DNA of 64,000 nucleotides, taken from Dromiciops gliroides. Lineage: Eukaryota; Chordata; Mammalia; Microbiotheria; Microbiotheriidae. The translations under genes were made by a program, and so were the position numbers. The stretch covers positions 226,389,359 to 226,453,358 of the forward strand of contig NC_057866.1 in NCBI RefSeq assembly GCF_019393635.1. Reading direction: 5' to 3'. Positions 22,234 to 37,279 of this stretch are shown here, piece after piece; position 1 is the first letter of the stretch; each line of letters starts with the position of its first letter. Under the pieces are notes generated by a model that saw only the letters and a program-made list of their open reading frames with translations, made no database searches and was not told the DNA's origin.

Positions 22234-25200
22234 GGCCAGCCCTGTGATTTCATTGGTACTCTCCTGATGAAAAAATGCTCCTTATCAATGCACCTTGACA
22301 TCTGTTCTGCAGTCTAAGGTCATAGAGACCTTCATTTTGGTGGACACTAAAGGGAAGAGAATATACATTTATTGAGTACCTACTATGTGCCAGGTACTAT
22401 GCTAAGCACCTTTACAAATATTATCTCATTTGATCCTCATAACAACCTTGCAAGGTGGATACTGTTATTATCTCCATTTTACAGATGAAAAACTGAGGCA
22501 GGCAGAGGTTAAGTGCCCAGAGTCGGGTAGCTTCTGAGGCTGGATTTGAACCTAAATCTTCTTGACTCCAGGCCTGGCAGTCCATCCACTGTGCCACCTA
22601 GATGCCTCTGAGAGCTGACAGTCTGTAGAGTTGCTTGCGGGGCACTGAGTGACTTGCCCATGTTACACAGCTGGCATGTAAGCAAACACGGGACATCTTC
22701 TAAGCTATATCTCATCTCCTGAAGAGAACAATTTGCCACAAATAGAAATATTTTTTAAAAATTTTATCATCCTGTAATTAAAACGCACAAAGAAGCCAAC
22801 CATCCTTCCCAGAGATGAAGGGCTAGTAAGATTGCAAATCATTGTGAATCAAATAGCACTTGCTGGCATATGTAAGAGGCATCAGAGCAGAAGACTCAGG
22901 TTTTAAAGGTCATTTTGAAGAAGACACACCTTTCACATTTCACATTTCCTGATGTGTTTCCATCTCAAAAACTTTTGGTCTTGTTTTTAGCAGGTGATGG
23001 ACAAAATGTGTCAGAAGTGGATGGCTTCATTAAGAGGTAATAGGTCTTTTTCTTTTTCCTTTTCTTTTTTTTTTGCGGGGCAATGAGGGTTAAGTGACTT
23101 GCCCAGGGTCACACAGCTAGTAAGTGTCAAGTGTCTGAGGCTGGCTTTGAACTCAGGTCCTCCTGAATCCAGGGCCAGTGCTCTATCCACTGTGCCACCT
23201 AGCTGCCCAGGTCTTTTTCTAATAAAGTCTCTTGGTTGATACAAATGGCAGAATGAGAGGAGGGGTTTAAAAGAGCCTGGGGAGATGAAAGCAATAAAGG
23301 GACTTTGGAGTGGACTAAGTAGAACCAAGTTTTATTAACTAGGTGAGTCTGATAATAGGTGAGTGATCACACTGCTGACCCCTAGGGAGTGAGAGCACTT
23401 TGTAAACCGAAGGTGTTCATAGTGTTATTATTAAATCCCACACCAGACACTTTGTGACTGTATGACCCTGGGCAAGTCGTGTAACTATAAACTGTAAAAT
23501 GTGAGGGTTGGCCTCAGCGGCCTCTCAGGGCCCTTCAGTTCTTTGATCTGTGGTCCAATGCTGATGGTGGTTGTTGATGTTCTCATGGCAGATGAAAAAC
23601 TAACCTGATCCAGGCTTCTGTGAGGGGAGAAAGCCTGGCATCTAAAACTTGGGATGGGATCAAGCCTGGCGAGACCGTCTTAGGAACACGTTTAGTTCAG
23701 GGCACCGTGTTTCAGGAAGGACATTGACAAACAGCAGCATGTCCAGATGACAGGAAGGTGACTCAAAAACTGCGGTACAGGGAAGGTGCTCAGGCTGGTG
23801 AGCCTGAGAAGAAAGAACACCCCAACATAAATGCAGAGCTGTAAGGGACTTCAGAGGCCTTCTAGACCAGCCTCTTTGTTTTACAGATGAGGAAATTGAG
23901 GCCCAGTGATGTTTAGGGTTGTCCTGTGGAAGAAGGATTAGACAATTGTTTATCCTTGGAGCAGTGGATGATGGATGGAGTCATAAATAATAATAATAGA
24001 TATTTATAAGGTACTTTAAGGTTTTCAAACCACTTTGCAAATATTTCATGTTATCCTCACAATAGCCCTGAGAGGTAGGTGCTGTTATTATTACTTTACA
24101 CATGAAGAAACTGAGGCACACAGTAAGTATGTGAGGCCAGATTTTTTGTTTGTTTGGTTTGGTTTTTGGCAGGGCAGTGAGGGTTAAGTGACTTGCCCAT
24201 GGTCACACAGCTAGTAAATGTCAAGTGTCTAAGGCTGGATTTGAACTCAGGTCCTCCTGAATCCAGGGCCAGTGCTTTATCCACTGCACCGCCTAGCCAC
24301 CCTAGAGGCCAGATTTTAATTCAGATCTTCCTGACTCCAAGCCCACTGCTCTAGCCACTGTGCCACCTAGTTGGCTGGGATAGAATCTCCAAGGAGGGCC
24401 CATTCAGCTCAATACAAGGAAAAAATCATTTTGTTCTTCAGTTGTATCTGACTCTTTGTGACTCCATTTGGGGGTTTTCTCTGCAAAGATACTTGAGTAG
24501 TTTGCCATTTCCTTCACCAGCTCATTGTGTAGATGAAGAAACTTAGACCACAAGGTGAAGTGACTTGCCCAGGGTCACATAGCCAGCAAGTGTCCGAAGC
24601 AGTACTTGAACTCAGAAAGATGAGTCTTCCTGACTTCAGACCCATCACTTTATCCATTGAGCCTCCTACTTGCCCTTAAAATAAGGATTACAGAGGAAAC
24701 CGATTATACTGAAATATGGTAATCAAATGTTTTTAAAATTCATCGGCGTTACATTAAGAACCCCTGCACCAGGTGCGGGCCTAATTCTTTGGCCATGGCA
24801 GTCATGAAGAAAGACAATACAAGGTGAATCTCGGCCCTTTGTGGGCACACTTCAGAGGAGGAGAGAGATGGGCAAAGGGTGCCACGTTTTTAGTCAGTCT
24901 AGAAAAGTTTAATGTAGGGGCTTCTAACCTTTTTGTGTGTGTCCTGGGCCCCTTTGACAGTCTGATGAAGCCAGTGGACCCTTGCACAGAATCATGTTTT
25001 TAAATAAAATGGAGAGGATTTGCAAAGGAAAAAAATTGTATGCGTGTGTGTGTGTATTTTGAATGATATTTTATTTTTCCTTAATTACATGTAAAAATAA
25101 TTTTTAACATTGGTGGTGGTTGTTTTTTAATCTTGAGTTCCAAATTCTGTCTCCCTCTCCCACACCACTCCCATATGGCTAAGCAATCTGATATAGGTTT

Positions 25201-28200
25201 TCCATGTGCAATCATGTAAAACATTTCCATATTGTCATTTTGTACAAGAAAGAGATAGCAGCAGCTCTTTCTTTGAGGTGGAGAGCATTTTCATCATGAA
25301 TCCTGGAGATTTGTCTTGGGATCATTGTTTGTTGAGAATAGTTAAGGTCACTGAGCAATTCTTAATCACACTATTACTCTGTATAATGGTTCTGTTATGT
25401 TTGCTTCACTTTCTATCAATCAGTTCATGTAAGACTTTCCAGGTTGTTGTTTTTAAGTAAATAGTATTTTCTTTTTCCAATTACACATAAAAATAGTTTT
25501 CCAGCATTCATTTATATAAGATTTTGAGTTCCAAATTTTTTTTCCTCCCTCTCATATCCCCTCCTCTCCAAGATGGCAAGCAATCTGATATAGTTTATAC
25601 ATGAATAATCATGTTAAACATCCTTTCACATTAGTCATGTTTGTGAAAGAAGAAATGGGAACAAAAGCCATGAAAAACACAAAACAAGAAAAAGGTGAAA
25701 AGAGTATTTCTTTTTCTTTTCTTTTTTTTTTTTTGGTGAGGCAATTGGGGTTAAGTGACTTGCCCAGGGTCACACAGGTAGTAAGTGGTTAAGTGTCTGA
25801 GGCCAGATTTGAACTCAGGTACTTCCTTGACTCCAGGGTTGGTGCTCTACCACTGTCTGCCACCTAGCTGCCACCGAAAAGAGTATTTTCAATCTGCATT
25901 CAATCTCCACAGTTCTCTGGATGTGTAGAGCAGGTTTTCATCATGAGTCTTTTGGAATTGTCCTTGTATCATTGTATTGCTTAGAAGAGTTGATCATTGT
26001 ACAATGTTGCTGATCCTGTGTATGAGTTCTGGGTTCTGCTCACTTCACTCAGCAATCAGTTATATAAATCTTTCCAGGTTTTTCTGAAATCTGCTTACTC
26101 ATCATTTCCCAGCACAATAGTATTAGTTATTCATAGACCACAACTTCTTCAACCATTCCCCAATTGATGGGCATGCCTTCCATTTCCAATTCTTTGACAT
26201 CACAAAAAAAAGCTGCTATAAATATGTTTGCACAAAAACGTTTTTTCCCTTTTATTTTTCTCTCTTTGGTATGTAGACCTAGTAATGGTATTACTGGATC
26301 AAAGGGCATGCACAATTTTATAGCCCTTGGGCATAGTTCCAAATTGTTCTCCAGAATGGTTGTATCAGTTTACAACTCCACCAACAATGTATTAGTGCCA
26401 CAGTGGAAATCAATTATTTTGAAATAATTATCAACATTTTTCTTTTTAAAGTTCAGGACCCCACGTTAAGGATTCCTGCTTTAAAGTTATAAGTTGGAGA
26501 GATGGTACTGACCTACATTGGTAGGTCAGTTTCCTTATCCTGGAGTTCCCAGTAACAAGGAATTCACAGGTCCAGTCCATATCCCTATCTCTGCATATGC
26601 TGTCTATCCTGATAGAGTATAAGCTACTTGAGGACAGGGGCTATTTTTTTCCTCTTTCCCTAGCAACTAACATAGTTCTAGGCACATAAGGTGTTTGATC
26701 ATGTTTATTGATTGATTGATTGATTAATACTACTTTATACAGGTACCTGGTGAATTTGACTTAAACTTATTATTCTATGACTTTTCATGAACAGTGAATT
26801 ACTTGATCCAGCAGAAAGCTACAAAATGGATCACAAGAGGAGAGGCATAGCTTTGATCTTCAATCACGAGCGGTTCTTCTGGCACTTGACTTTGCCAGAA
26901 AGGCGTGGCACCAGGGCAGACCGAGAGAACCTCAAACTAAGGTAGTCTATACATCATACCCTATCATCTATCAGAAACAAGTCATCATGTTGGAATGAAT
27001 GGCTTATAAAATTTGTAAGTGGTAATTAGATAATGTGTAATCCCTTCAATGTTACAGTTAAGGAAACTGAGGCACAAAGAGGTTCACTTATTTGCCCAAG
27101 ATCACCCAGTAAATGACAGAAGCAGGATTTGAACTTGGGCCTCTTACTTCAAGGTCCTTTTCCGTAGAAAAGGATCCCCTTGTTCAGAAATAAGCTGGAA
27201 ATGTTTTCTTTCATTAAAATATCCCTGTGTTATTTAATTTTACTCTTAAAAGAGATCACAACTATCCTCAATTTGGGAAAAATTCCTTAAGAACTTCCTA
27301 TCTATTAGGCCCTTTAGGAGGTGATAGGTTAGCTTCAGTGATGAATTTTTCTTTTTGTTTTCCCAGTCTTAATATTATTTTATTTTTTTCCATTTATATG
27401 TTAAGATAGTTTTCAACATTCATTTTTTTTTAGCTTTTGAGTTTCAAATTTTTCTTCTTCCCTCTCTTCCCTTCTACCTCCCCTAGACAGGAACCAGTAT
27501 GATATAAGTTAAATATGGAAAGTCGTGTTAAACATATTTCCACATTAGTCACGTTGTGAAAGAAGAATCAGAATGAAAGGGAAAAACCTCAAGAAAGGAA
27601 GAAAAAACAAGAAAAAGTGAAAATAGCATGATTCAATCTGCATTTAGAATCCACAGTTCTTTTTTCTGGATGTGAGTCCTTTGGAGTTGTCTTGGATCAT
27701 TGTATTACTGAGAAGAGCTTAGTCTGTCACAGTTGATCATCACACAATGTTGTTGATACTGTGTACAATGTTATCCTGTTTCTGCTCACTTCACTCAGCA
27801 TCAGTCCACTTAAGTCTTTCCAGGTTTCTCTGAAATCCACCCGCTCATCATTTCTTTTTTTTTTTAATAAAAGTATTTTATTATTTTCCAGTTACATGTA
27901 GAGATAGTTTTCAACATTTGTTTTTATAAGATTTCCAATTTCAAATTTTTCTCCCTCCCCAAGACAGCAGGTAATCTGATATAGGTTATATATGTACAAT
28001 CATATTAAACATATTTCTGCATTAGTCATGTTATAAGAGAAGAATCAAAGCAAAAAAGGAAAAACCTTTAAAAAGAAAAACAACAGCACCAAAAACCAAA
28101 GAAATAGTATGGTTCAATCAGCATCCATATTCCACAGTTCTTTCTCTTTTTTTTCTGGATTTGGAGAGCCTTTTCCATCATGAGTCCTTTGGAACTTTCT

Positions 28201-28207
28201 TTTCTTT

Positions 28208-28263
<56 letters not shown>

Positions 28264-31200
28264 CAATTGGGGTTAAGTGACTTGCCCAGGGTCACACAGC
28301 TAGTACATGTCAAGTGTCTGAGGGCCGGATTTGAACTCAGGTCTTCCTGACTCCAGGGCTGGTCCTTTGGAACTTTCTTGTACCATTGTATTGATGAGAA
28401 GAATCTAGTTTATCACAACACATAATGTTGATGATACTGTGTACAATGTTCTGGTTCTGCTCATCTCACTCATCATCATTTCATGCAAGTCCTTCCAGGT
28501 GTCTCTGAACTCCTCCTGCTCATCGTTTCTTACAGCACAATAGAGTTCCATTATATTCATATACCACAACTTGTTCAGCCATTCTCCAAGTGCTGGGCAT
28601 TCAGTGATGAATTTTTCAACCAAAGCAACTCTAAGACCATCTAGATAAATAGAAGAGGGGAGGGGTCAAGATCAGTGTCAGTTGAAGGGGAGTACCTGTA
28701 CTCTCCAAATTTCAGATCTTTGAAACATTACTTAATATTTATCAGTTGTTCGTTTTTGCAGTGTTGATGTTAATCTTAATTGTTTCCCTGGTTCTTCCTA
28801 CTTCCCTCTTCTATCAATTCATACAAGTCTTTCCAGGTTTCTTTGAAACTGTCTTCATGTCATCCACCACAATAATATTCTATTACATTCCTATTCCATA
28901 ATTATTCAGCCATTTCCCAATAGATCAGCACCCCCTTAGCTTCCACAAAAAGAGTTGCTACCAATATTTTTGTACAGATGGGACTTTCTCCCCTTTCTCT
29001 GATCTGCTTAGGGCTTCAGGCCAGGTCAAAGAGGATACCTGGCTTAGTCACTTTTTGAGCATAGTTTCAAATTTCTTTCCAGAATGATGACCATTTCACA
29101 GCGCCAGCAAGTCCACAGCCCCTCTCACATTAGTCATTTTTTCTTTCTTGTCACCGTGGTTAGCCTGATGTGTGTTAGCTTTAACTTGCTACGTTAACAT
29201 TTCTTTATCCTATAAGTCTAGACAATCAACAACAATAAAACAAGTCCCGGTTTGTAGCATATGCTGATTTCTGAGGTCATGGGCAGGTGTGAGCGAGTTC
29301 CAACCCACCCTGACGTGCCCAACCGAACACCTGAATATGGTTTGTTTTTTCATTCAGTCATTCATCAGTCATATTTATTGAACCTCTCGCACCTACTGTG
29401 GATTATGTTAGGCCAAAGCAAAGAGACAGATCTTACCTTCAGACGTTTAAGTGTGGTTGGGAAGTGTAAGCTATTTACATGGGAAAAGAGAAGACCATTA
29501 AAGCCCAACTAAGTGACCCAGGGTCAGATGAAGAAGGGAGAGCAGAGCTGTGAGGGAGAGTTCACAGGGGGGAATTGTGGCTTGGTACAGGTTGGTTTTC
29601 CCCCTTTCTGTTGAAATGAAAAGGATTTTCAGATGGCTTCATATACTTGGGGTCTGTAGCCGACTGCTTTTGTGAGCCCCAGTCAGAATTGTCCTTTGAA
29701 ATTCTCGTTCCCTTTCCTTGTACTTTACTTCTAGAGAAACAGTTTCTCTGCTTGGTTTAAGATTAACCAAGTCCATTAAGACTGGGCTCAGACACTGTCT
29801 TCTGCAGGAGATCTTTCCTGTTCCCCCTAGTTGTTAGTACCTTCTCCTTGAACGTGACTGCACCTGCTTCATCTTATATATACTGCTATGTGTACACAGA
29901 GTCCTCCCCGGGAGAAGGCAAGCTCTTCGAGGGCAGGGGCTGGTTTTTAAAATCTGTATCCTCAGGCTTTGGCACATAGTCAGTGCTCAATAAATGTTTG
30001 TTGATTGATGGGGGCTTGTGATAAGAATATCCTCCTCTATCATCAGGTAAACTAGTTTGGCAATTTATATGTAATAATATATGTGTGTATAAATACATAC
30101 GCATGTATATAGTATAGGTAATTATTTGTATATATTATAAACATAACATGTAATATCTATTATAAACCACGTTATACTGTATATGCTATACTTTATATGT
30201 TATGTACATATAAATACACACACACACACACACACACACACCCTCTATGTATTGTAAATCACACCACGCATCACACATAGATCGAGATGCATGTAGATTT
30301 ACAATCCCAGTACTTTGGAATGCAAGGATTCTGTTATTCCTTGTACTTGTCTCTCCAGGCCCCAGCACAGTGCCTCACCCAAGCGGAGGTGCTTAACAGA
30401 AACCTGTTGTTGGTTTTCCAATCCAATAAACATTTATTAAGCCTTTGCTATGTGCCAGGCACTGTGCTAAGGGAAGTTAATAAAAAGAAAGACAGTGCCT
30501 GCCCTCAAGGAGCTTACAATCTAAGAGGGGATAAAATAGGCAGAAGCAGCCAAGAAAACAGGGTGGGTAGGGGAGCGGACCCCAGCGGGAAGCCCCGCAC
30601 AGGGGCATCCAGGCAGGGCAGCACATGCAAAGTAGAGTGGAACAGAGTTGTTTAATGAATTGACTCATGTAATTGATCGTGGTGAGAAAGGTCCATCCCT
30701 TGGCTGGAGAGCTCTGGGAAGTCTTCTTGGAGAGAGAGTGGCACCAGAACTGTCTCCTGAGGGAGGAGATGGGTTGAAGGGACCCTGGATCAGGCCTGGG
30801 GACAGTGTGTCCAAGGCCAAAAAGGCAGAATTGGGCAGGACCAGGTTAGAGAGTAGTGGAGTGGGGGTGAAGCATGCATGGATTGAGGCTGGAAAAGTAA
30901 GTTGCACCTGAGTGTGGAGGACCTGACCTGAAAGGTATTTGGATTCCTTTTGTGAGTCCTAGCATCTCCCTTGCTCTGTCTCCACAGGCTTTCAAATCTG
31001 GGGTTTGAAGTGCATTGCTATGATGATCTGAAAGCCGAAGACCTGATAATGACCATTTATAACGGTATGTGGTTTCTTCATCGTATGTATCTCTCATTAT
31101 GAAGCAGTCCCATTGGGAGTTGAACCCATGAGTGTGCTAATAAATGTTTAACAACTGGATCTCTGTGGGGAAAAAACGGATGCAAGACACACTCCCAAAT

Positions 31201-34200
31201 TTAATGTGTACCACTAATGTTTCTCCCTCACTTTACATCTAGGCAATCATTGAGACAGTAAGTCAAGGCCTAATTTGTAACATTTGGTCAATTTCCAGGG
31301 TGTAAATGTTCACACTGAAAATTTTTAACAATTGGCTCTCGTGAGCATACCTTGGCTTGTGATGTGTATAGATGTGCTAGAACTTGGGAGGACTAAAGGG
31401 AAGGGGGAAAGGCTTCCATTGGATGCCTGCTGATAACTCCAAAAGTTCTAATGTCATCAATCACAGTCCCTCCACTAATGCCTGTTGCAACCCTTCCACA
31501 CCTTTGTAGATGGTCCGCATCAGTCACTACAGCCAGAAAATTCCATCATCTGGTGGCAGACCTTCTGGTGATGAAACTGTTCTTTTTTTTTTTTTTTTTT
31601 GGTGAGGCATTAAATGACTTGCCCAGGGTCACACAGCTAGTAAGTGTTAAGTGTCTGAGGTCGGATTTGAACTCAGGTCCTCCTGACTCCAGGGCCAGTT
31701 CTCTATCTACTGCGCCACCTAGCTGCCCCTGATGAAACTGTTCTAACCTAGCACTAGACCGACACTTGAAACTTCCAACTTAGGTCTGCCTGAACCGAAA
31801 CTCTGCTGACTCACTTTTCTATCATGATAAGATGCCAGCACAGTCATTAGTAGAGTTTTCTTTGGATTAATTGTTCAAATCATAGTGATGCCAGGGGGAC
31901 ACGGGTAGAATTATGGGCTCATAGAATTTTACAGGTGGGAGGGACCTTAGAGACAGCTGATAGCTCCCAGGGCAGGAAGTTAGGGAGTTCGAATCCTGCC
32001 TTAGACACTTACTATCTAGACAAATCACTTAATCTCTGTCTGCCTCAGTATCTTCAACTGTAAAATGAAGCTAATAATAACTGCTGCCTTCCAGGGTGGT
32101 TATGAGGACCAGATGAGATATTTGTAAAGTACTTCGCATATGGCTACGCTCATCATGGGCACATCATAGGCACGTGATAAGTAGTTGTTTACCTCATTCC
32201 TTCCATTTGTAAAGTGCTTGGTATTGGGGGCAGCTAGGTGGCGCAGTGGATAAAGCACCAGCCCTGGATTCAGGAGTACCTGAGTTCAAATCTGGCCTCA
32301 GACACTTGACACTTACTAGCTGTGTGACCCTGGGTAAGTCACTTAACCCCCACTGCCCTGCAAAAAAAAAAAAGTGCTTGGCATAGTCCCTGGCACATGA
32401 TAGGCATAAAAGAAATCCTTTTTTCTTCCCTCTCTTCCTTCCTTTTCCCCTTCTTTCCTTTCATCCTTCCTCCTTCCCCTTTTTTCTTCTTCTGCTTTGC
32501 CTTCCCACCCTCCCCTTCCCCTTTGCCTTTTCTTTCTGCCCAAGCTCCTCATTTTATAGGCGAGGAGTGAAGGCCCAGAGTTTAAGTGACTTTTACCCAG
32601 CACCACACAGCTAGTAAGTATCTGAAGCAGGATTGGGAACCCAGGCCTTGCTGACTCCCTCGTCCTGGGCTCGTGACATAGAATTATGGTACCTTTTGTT
32701 CACTGCCTCTGTGTTCACAGAGGATTGATACTGTTGGCCAGATTGGGACCTGGCAGGATAGCATGTCAGCTGTTCCTGTCTGACTTTGAACATGAATACT
32801 TCCTTTAGTTAGTACTAGGTGTCTAAAGTGTTTGGAGCTCAGGGTTCTTGGCTCAAGGAATCTGATAGAAAAGGACTTTAACAACATGAAGTCACGGACT
32901 TGAAAAGCCTACAGAGAGGAAGGTTCCATTTCAGTGAGTAACTTTAGTCAGGGAGGAAACTTGCTTGTGAATGGCCTAAGTACCTCATTCTGAAACCTAA
33001 ACGTGTCCTCTTGGTTTATTTCTAGGGGAGTCAGAGAATAGCATAGTCATCACCATTATATAAATTTTATGAACTTCACCTCTTTTTTTTGTTTTGTTTT
33101 GTTTTGTTTTTGCAGGCAATGGGGGTTAAGTGACTTGCCCAGGGTCACATAGCTAGTAAGTGTCAAGTGTCTGAGGCCGGATTTGAACTCAGGTCCTCCT
33201 GAATTCAGGGCCGGTGTTTTAACCACTGCGCCATCTAGCTGCCCCTGAACTTCACCTCTTAACCTGTTCTCCAGGCTATAAAACACCCCACTTAGGAATG
33301 GTGATTAGAACTGAAAGATACCTTAGAGGCCATCTGACCCAATGGCCTGATTTTCTAATTGAAGAAACTGAGGCCCAGAGAGGTCGAGTCGTCTGCTGCC
33401 CGAGGTCACACAAGTCGTTATGTAGCAGAGCTGGAGCGAGAACCTCAATCCCTTTTCCAAATCCAGTTGTCTTCACCACACTCTACATTTTCGTTTTTCT
33501 TCATTGGTCTTTTTCTTGAACTGTGCGTCATTTTGACTTGCCTCAGCCCTTTCAGGTTTTGGTGCCAGTTGTTCTCCCCATCCCTCTTTCTTGTATGAGT
33601 CTCGTGAGATTCATACATATTGGTTCTTGGGACATCGGTCAGAGGGCTGCTTTTGTAGCATAGACCCAACTACAGAGAGCGATGTAAAACAGTCTTCTTC
33701 CCAGTCCCTGCCCCATTAAATAACGCCCTGCTGCTCCAGGGACACTTGTTGCCCAAATGTCCCCCTCTCTCCCATGTCACATCCTCAGGATACCATGGTA
33801 CCTTCTTTAAGGAGAGTCAATGAGCTAAGGAAAAAGCTCACTAATTGGACTCCAGTCAAATCTTGTTTGTTATCGGACAATGGTATAAATGATTCTTGTT
33901 GACTAAAATCTGAAATTTCATAAATAGACACGACTAGAGTTCTATATGATAGTGTTTCAGTTCCTACTTCTGTAACCATAGCTAGGGCATTTAGCACACT
34001 ACCCCCACCCCCTCCCCCTCCGGACTTCAGTATCTTCATCTGTAAAATGAAGGATTGGATTAGAAAACCACTGAGGGCCCTTCCAGTTCTAGATATGTGA
34101 TCCTATGATTTATATGTTTAGGATACATTTTAAAATTAAATTTTTAATTACTCATTTATTTTCCCTTCCATCTTCCCCCCACTCCAGGCCCACACTAAAG

Positions 34201-37200
34201 GAAATAAAGAAAAAATGAATAAAAGGAAACTCAAAATAAATTAAATAAATAAATCCTCTCATTGGCCATGTTGTAAGGGGCTAAAATTCTAGCTAATCTG
34301 TCTAAAATATCTAATAAGTGGTCACCAATAAATTATAAGCTTTATCAAGAGTTAGACTTTTAAGCATTTATTAAGGAGAATAAGAATTTGGTAAAGAGAG
34401 AAAGAAAGGCCTAGATTCATCTATCTATTAAAGGGAGAGAGCATTCCTAGCTCCACTCTCAAGCAGAGTCCTGATGAAAAAGAGCCACATGTCTTGCCCG
34501 CAGACATCTTCTCATGGCGGAGCGTCCTGCAGTAAGTCTCCAGCAGGTGGTGTCATTCCAATCGTTACAATGTCTTATTCTACATTTGAGTTCATCACCT
34601 GCCAGGAGGTGGGTCACACACTTCTGTCACTGGTTTTTTGGAATCTTGGTCATTGTGTTGATCAGCATTTTAAAACCTTTCAAAATTGTTCATTTTTATA
34701 GTGTTATTATAGTAGTATAAATTGTTCTGCTCCTTTTGCTCTGCATTAGTTTATACAGGTCTTTCCAGAGTTCTCTGAAATTGTCCCTTTCATCATTTCT
34801 TAGGGGGGAATAGTATTCCATTGCATTTATAGTCCATATTTGTTCAGCCATTCCTCAATTGATAGGCCTTCAAGATGTTTGTCATTATAATACATTATTA
34901 CATACTTTCCTCCAAAGATGTCCTATCCTGATGCCTCGCTTTTACATGAAAGTAACTCATGGGCCTTGAAACCTATGCCACTGAAGGGTAAAAAAGCCCT
35001 ATAAAATGGAAAGTTTTCAAATAAAGACTAGTGATAGACTAAGGACTAAGCTCATTAGAGGCCAACTAGTTAGTTGGGTGCTGGACTTGGAGTCAGGAAG
35101 ACTTGAATTTGAATTCTGCCTCAAACATTTACTAGCCGTGTGATCCTGGGCAATTCACCTAGTCTCAGCCTCAGTTTCCTCATCTATAAAATGGGGGTAA
35201 TAATAGCACCTACCTCTCAATTATTGTGAGGATCAAATGAAATAAAACATGTAAAGTGTTTTGTAAACCTTAAAGCCTTGTATAAATGGTAGTTATTATT
35301 TTATTTGTTTACTTTTTTTGCAGGGCAATGAGGGTGAAGTGACTTGCCCAGGGTCACACAGCTAGTTAAGTGTCAAGTGTCTGAGGCTGGATTTAAACTC
35401 AGGTCCTCCTGAATCCAAGGCCAATGCTTTATCTACTGCGCCACCTAACTGCCCCAGTGGTAGTTATTATTAACATTGACTCATAGAAATGAATTTTTTG
35501 GCTCTGGCCAAACTCAGAGAGCATCTACAAGGTGGCTTTGTGGCCTGTGCCAGTGAAGAAGGATCCATAGCAATGAAATCATCAGTTGGTGAAACAGAGT
35601 TAGAACTGGAAGGAACCTTATTGGCCGCCTACTACATTACAGTTAGGGGACCCGATTTTGTTTACATCAGTATGCACAGTATTTTAAAGCAGATTTCAAG
35701 ATTGCCTTGCATTTTTGTATTTTACTAAGCTAGATGATTTTTTTCACCCCTCTCCCACTTTATTCAAAATTATTGACAGCCACCGTTTTCACCTGTAGAA
35801 CGACAGTTCATTGGGTGCTTTGTTTTCCCTCCTGTCTGAGTTCTCGATCATTGTTCCTTGCAGTGTCCACCTCTAGCCACGTAGATGCTGACTGCTTCTT
35901 GTGCGTATTCCTGACTCATGGAGAAGGAAATCACATCTATGCCTATGATGCCAAAATTGATGTTCAGAAGCTGACCACCATGTTTAAAGGAGACAGATGT
36001 CAGACCTTGGTTGGGAAACCTAAGATATTTATCATTCAGGTAAGAGCAATGTCTGACATTTGGAAAAGTTTGTGGTTCTAGTCATTTGTTTATGAAGGAT
36101 TCACGGGACGTTTTCTAGGTCAGTGCTTTTTTCGAGATTGTCTTGATTAGGAAGGTCCTTGGTTCAGCCTTACTCTGTCTGGAATCCTTGCCACTGTCGC
36201 CCTCTGCCCTCACCCCCATACCCTACCCTCTTAGGGTTTATTTATTTATTTTTAATTAATAAAGTTTTTCCCGTTACATGTAAAGATAGTTCTCAACTTT
36301 TGTTTATACAGGCTTTCCAATTTCAGATTTTTCTCCCTCCCATATATACACATAATAACATTAATCCTATTTCTGCATTGGTCACATTATAAGAGAAGAA
36401 TCAGAGCAATGATGAAAAACCTCAAGATAGAAAAAACAACAGCACCAAAAACAAAAGAAATAGTATGGTTCATTCAGCATCTATACTCCACAGTTCTTTT
36501 TTTTTTTTTCCCTTGGATTTGGAGATCCTCTTCTATCATGAGTTCCCTGGAACTCTTCTGTACCATTGCATTGGTGAGAAGAATATAGTCAATCACAGTA
36601 CATCAACACTCAATGTTGATGATACTGTGTACAATGTTCTTCTGGTTCTGCTCATCTCATTCATCATCAGCCCATGCAAGACCCTCCTCCAGGTTTCTCT
36701 GATCTCCTCCTACTCATCGTTTCTTACAGCACAATAGTATTCCATTGTATTCATATAGGGTTTATTTTTTTACTCAATAGACTACCCCTTCCTTTCCCTT
36801 TTACTTTCTGTTTTCTTGTTTTCTTTTGTTTTTACATTGCATTCATTTCTTCATACCTATAGATGTTCCTCCTACCCCAAACAGAAAGTCATCCCTCTAG
36901 CAAAGAATTTATTTTAAAGGAGGAAAAATGCAGTTTAGCAAAACTAATATCAGTCAAGCCTGACAGTATATTCAGTATTTTGTCCTTTGTAATGTTGCTA
37001 TCTGTACGGGGCTAAAATTCTAGCTAGACTTTCTAAAAAAATCTAATGAGTGGTCGCCATAAATTATAAGCTTTAGCAAGAGTTTAGACTTTTAAGTATT
37101 TATTAAGGAGCATAAGAATTCGGTGAGGAGAGAGAAAGAGGCCAAGATTCCTCCATCTATCTATCTCAGCTCCACTCAAACCCAGGTGAAAAGAGTGCAC

Positions 37201-37243
37201 TTGCACCTTCCTCTTCCCAGAAGCCTCCTCTTCAACAGAAAAC

Positions 37244-37279
<36 letters not shown>

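Larger units (their letters stand above)
17916..22993 (+). other. CASP6: CASP6 intron 1
   Basis: It starts in the CpG island and includes a pyrimidine-rich run (about 17990-18110). No further exon was recognised; open frames here are low-complexity or antisense to repeats. Unique-looking DNA fills 18.7-19.9 kb. Confidence 0.6.

Noticed and set aside
30287-30655. 122-codon plus-strand open frame
   Set aside because: It runs through unique DNA into a medium-reiteration repeat and has no splice logic or similarity to known proteins.
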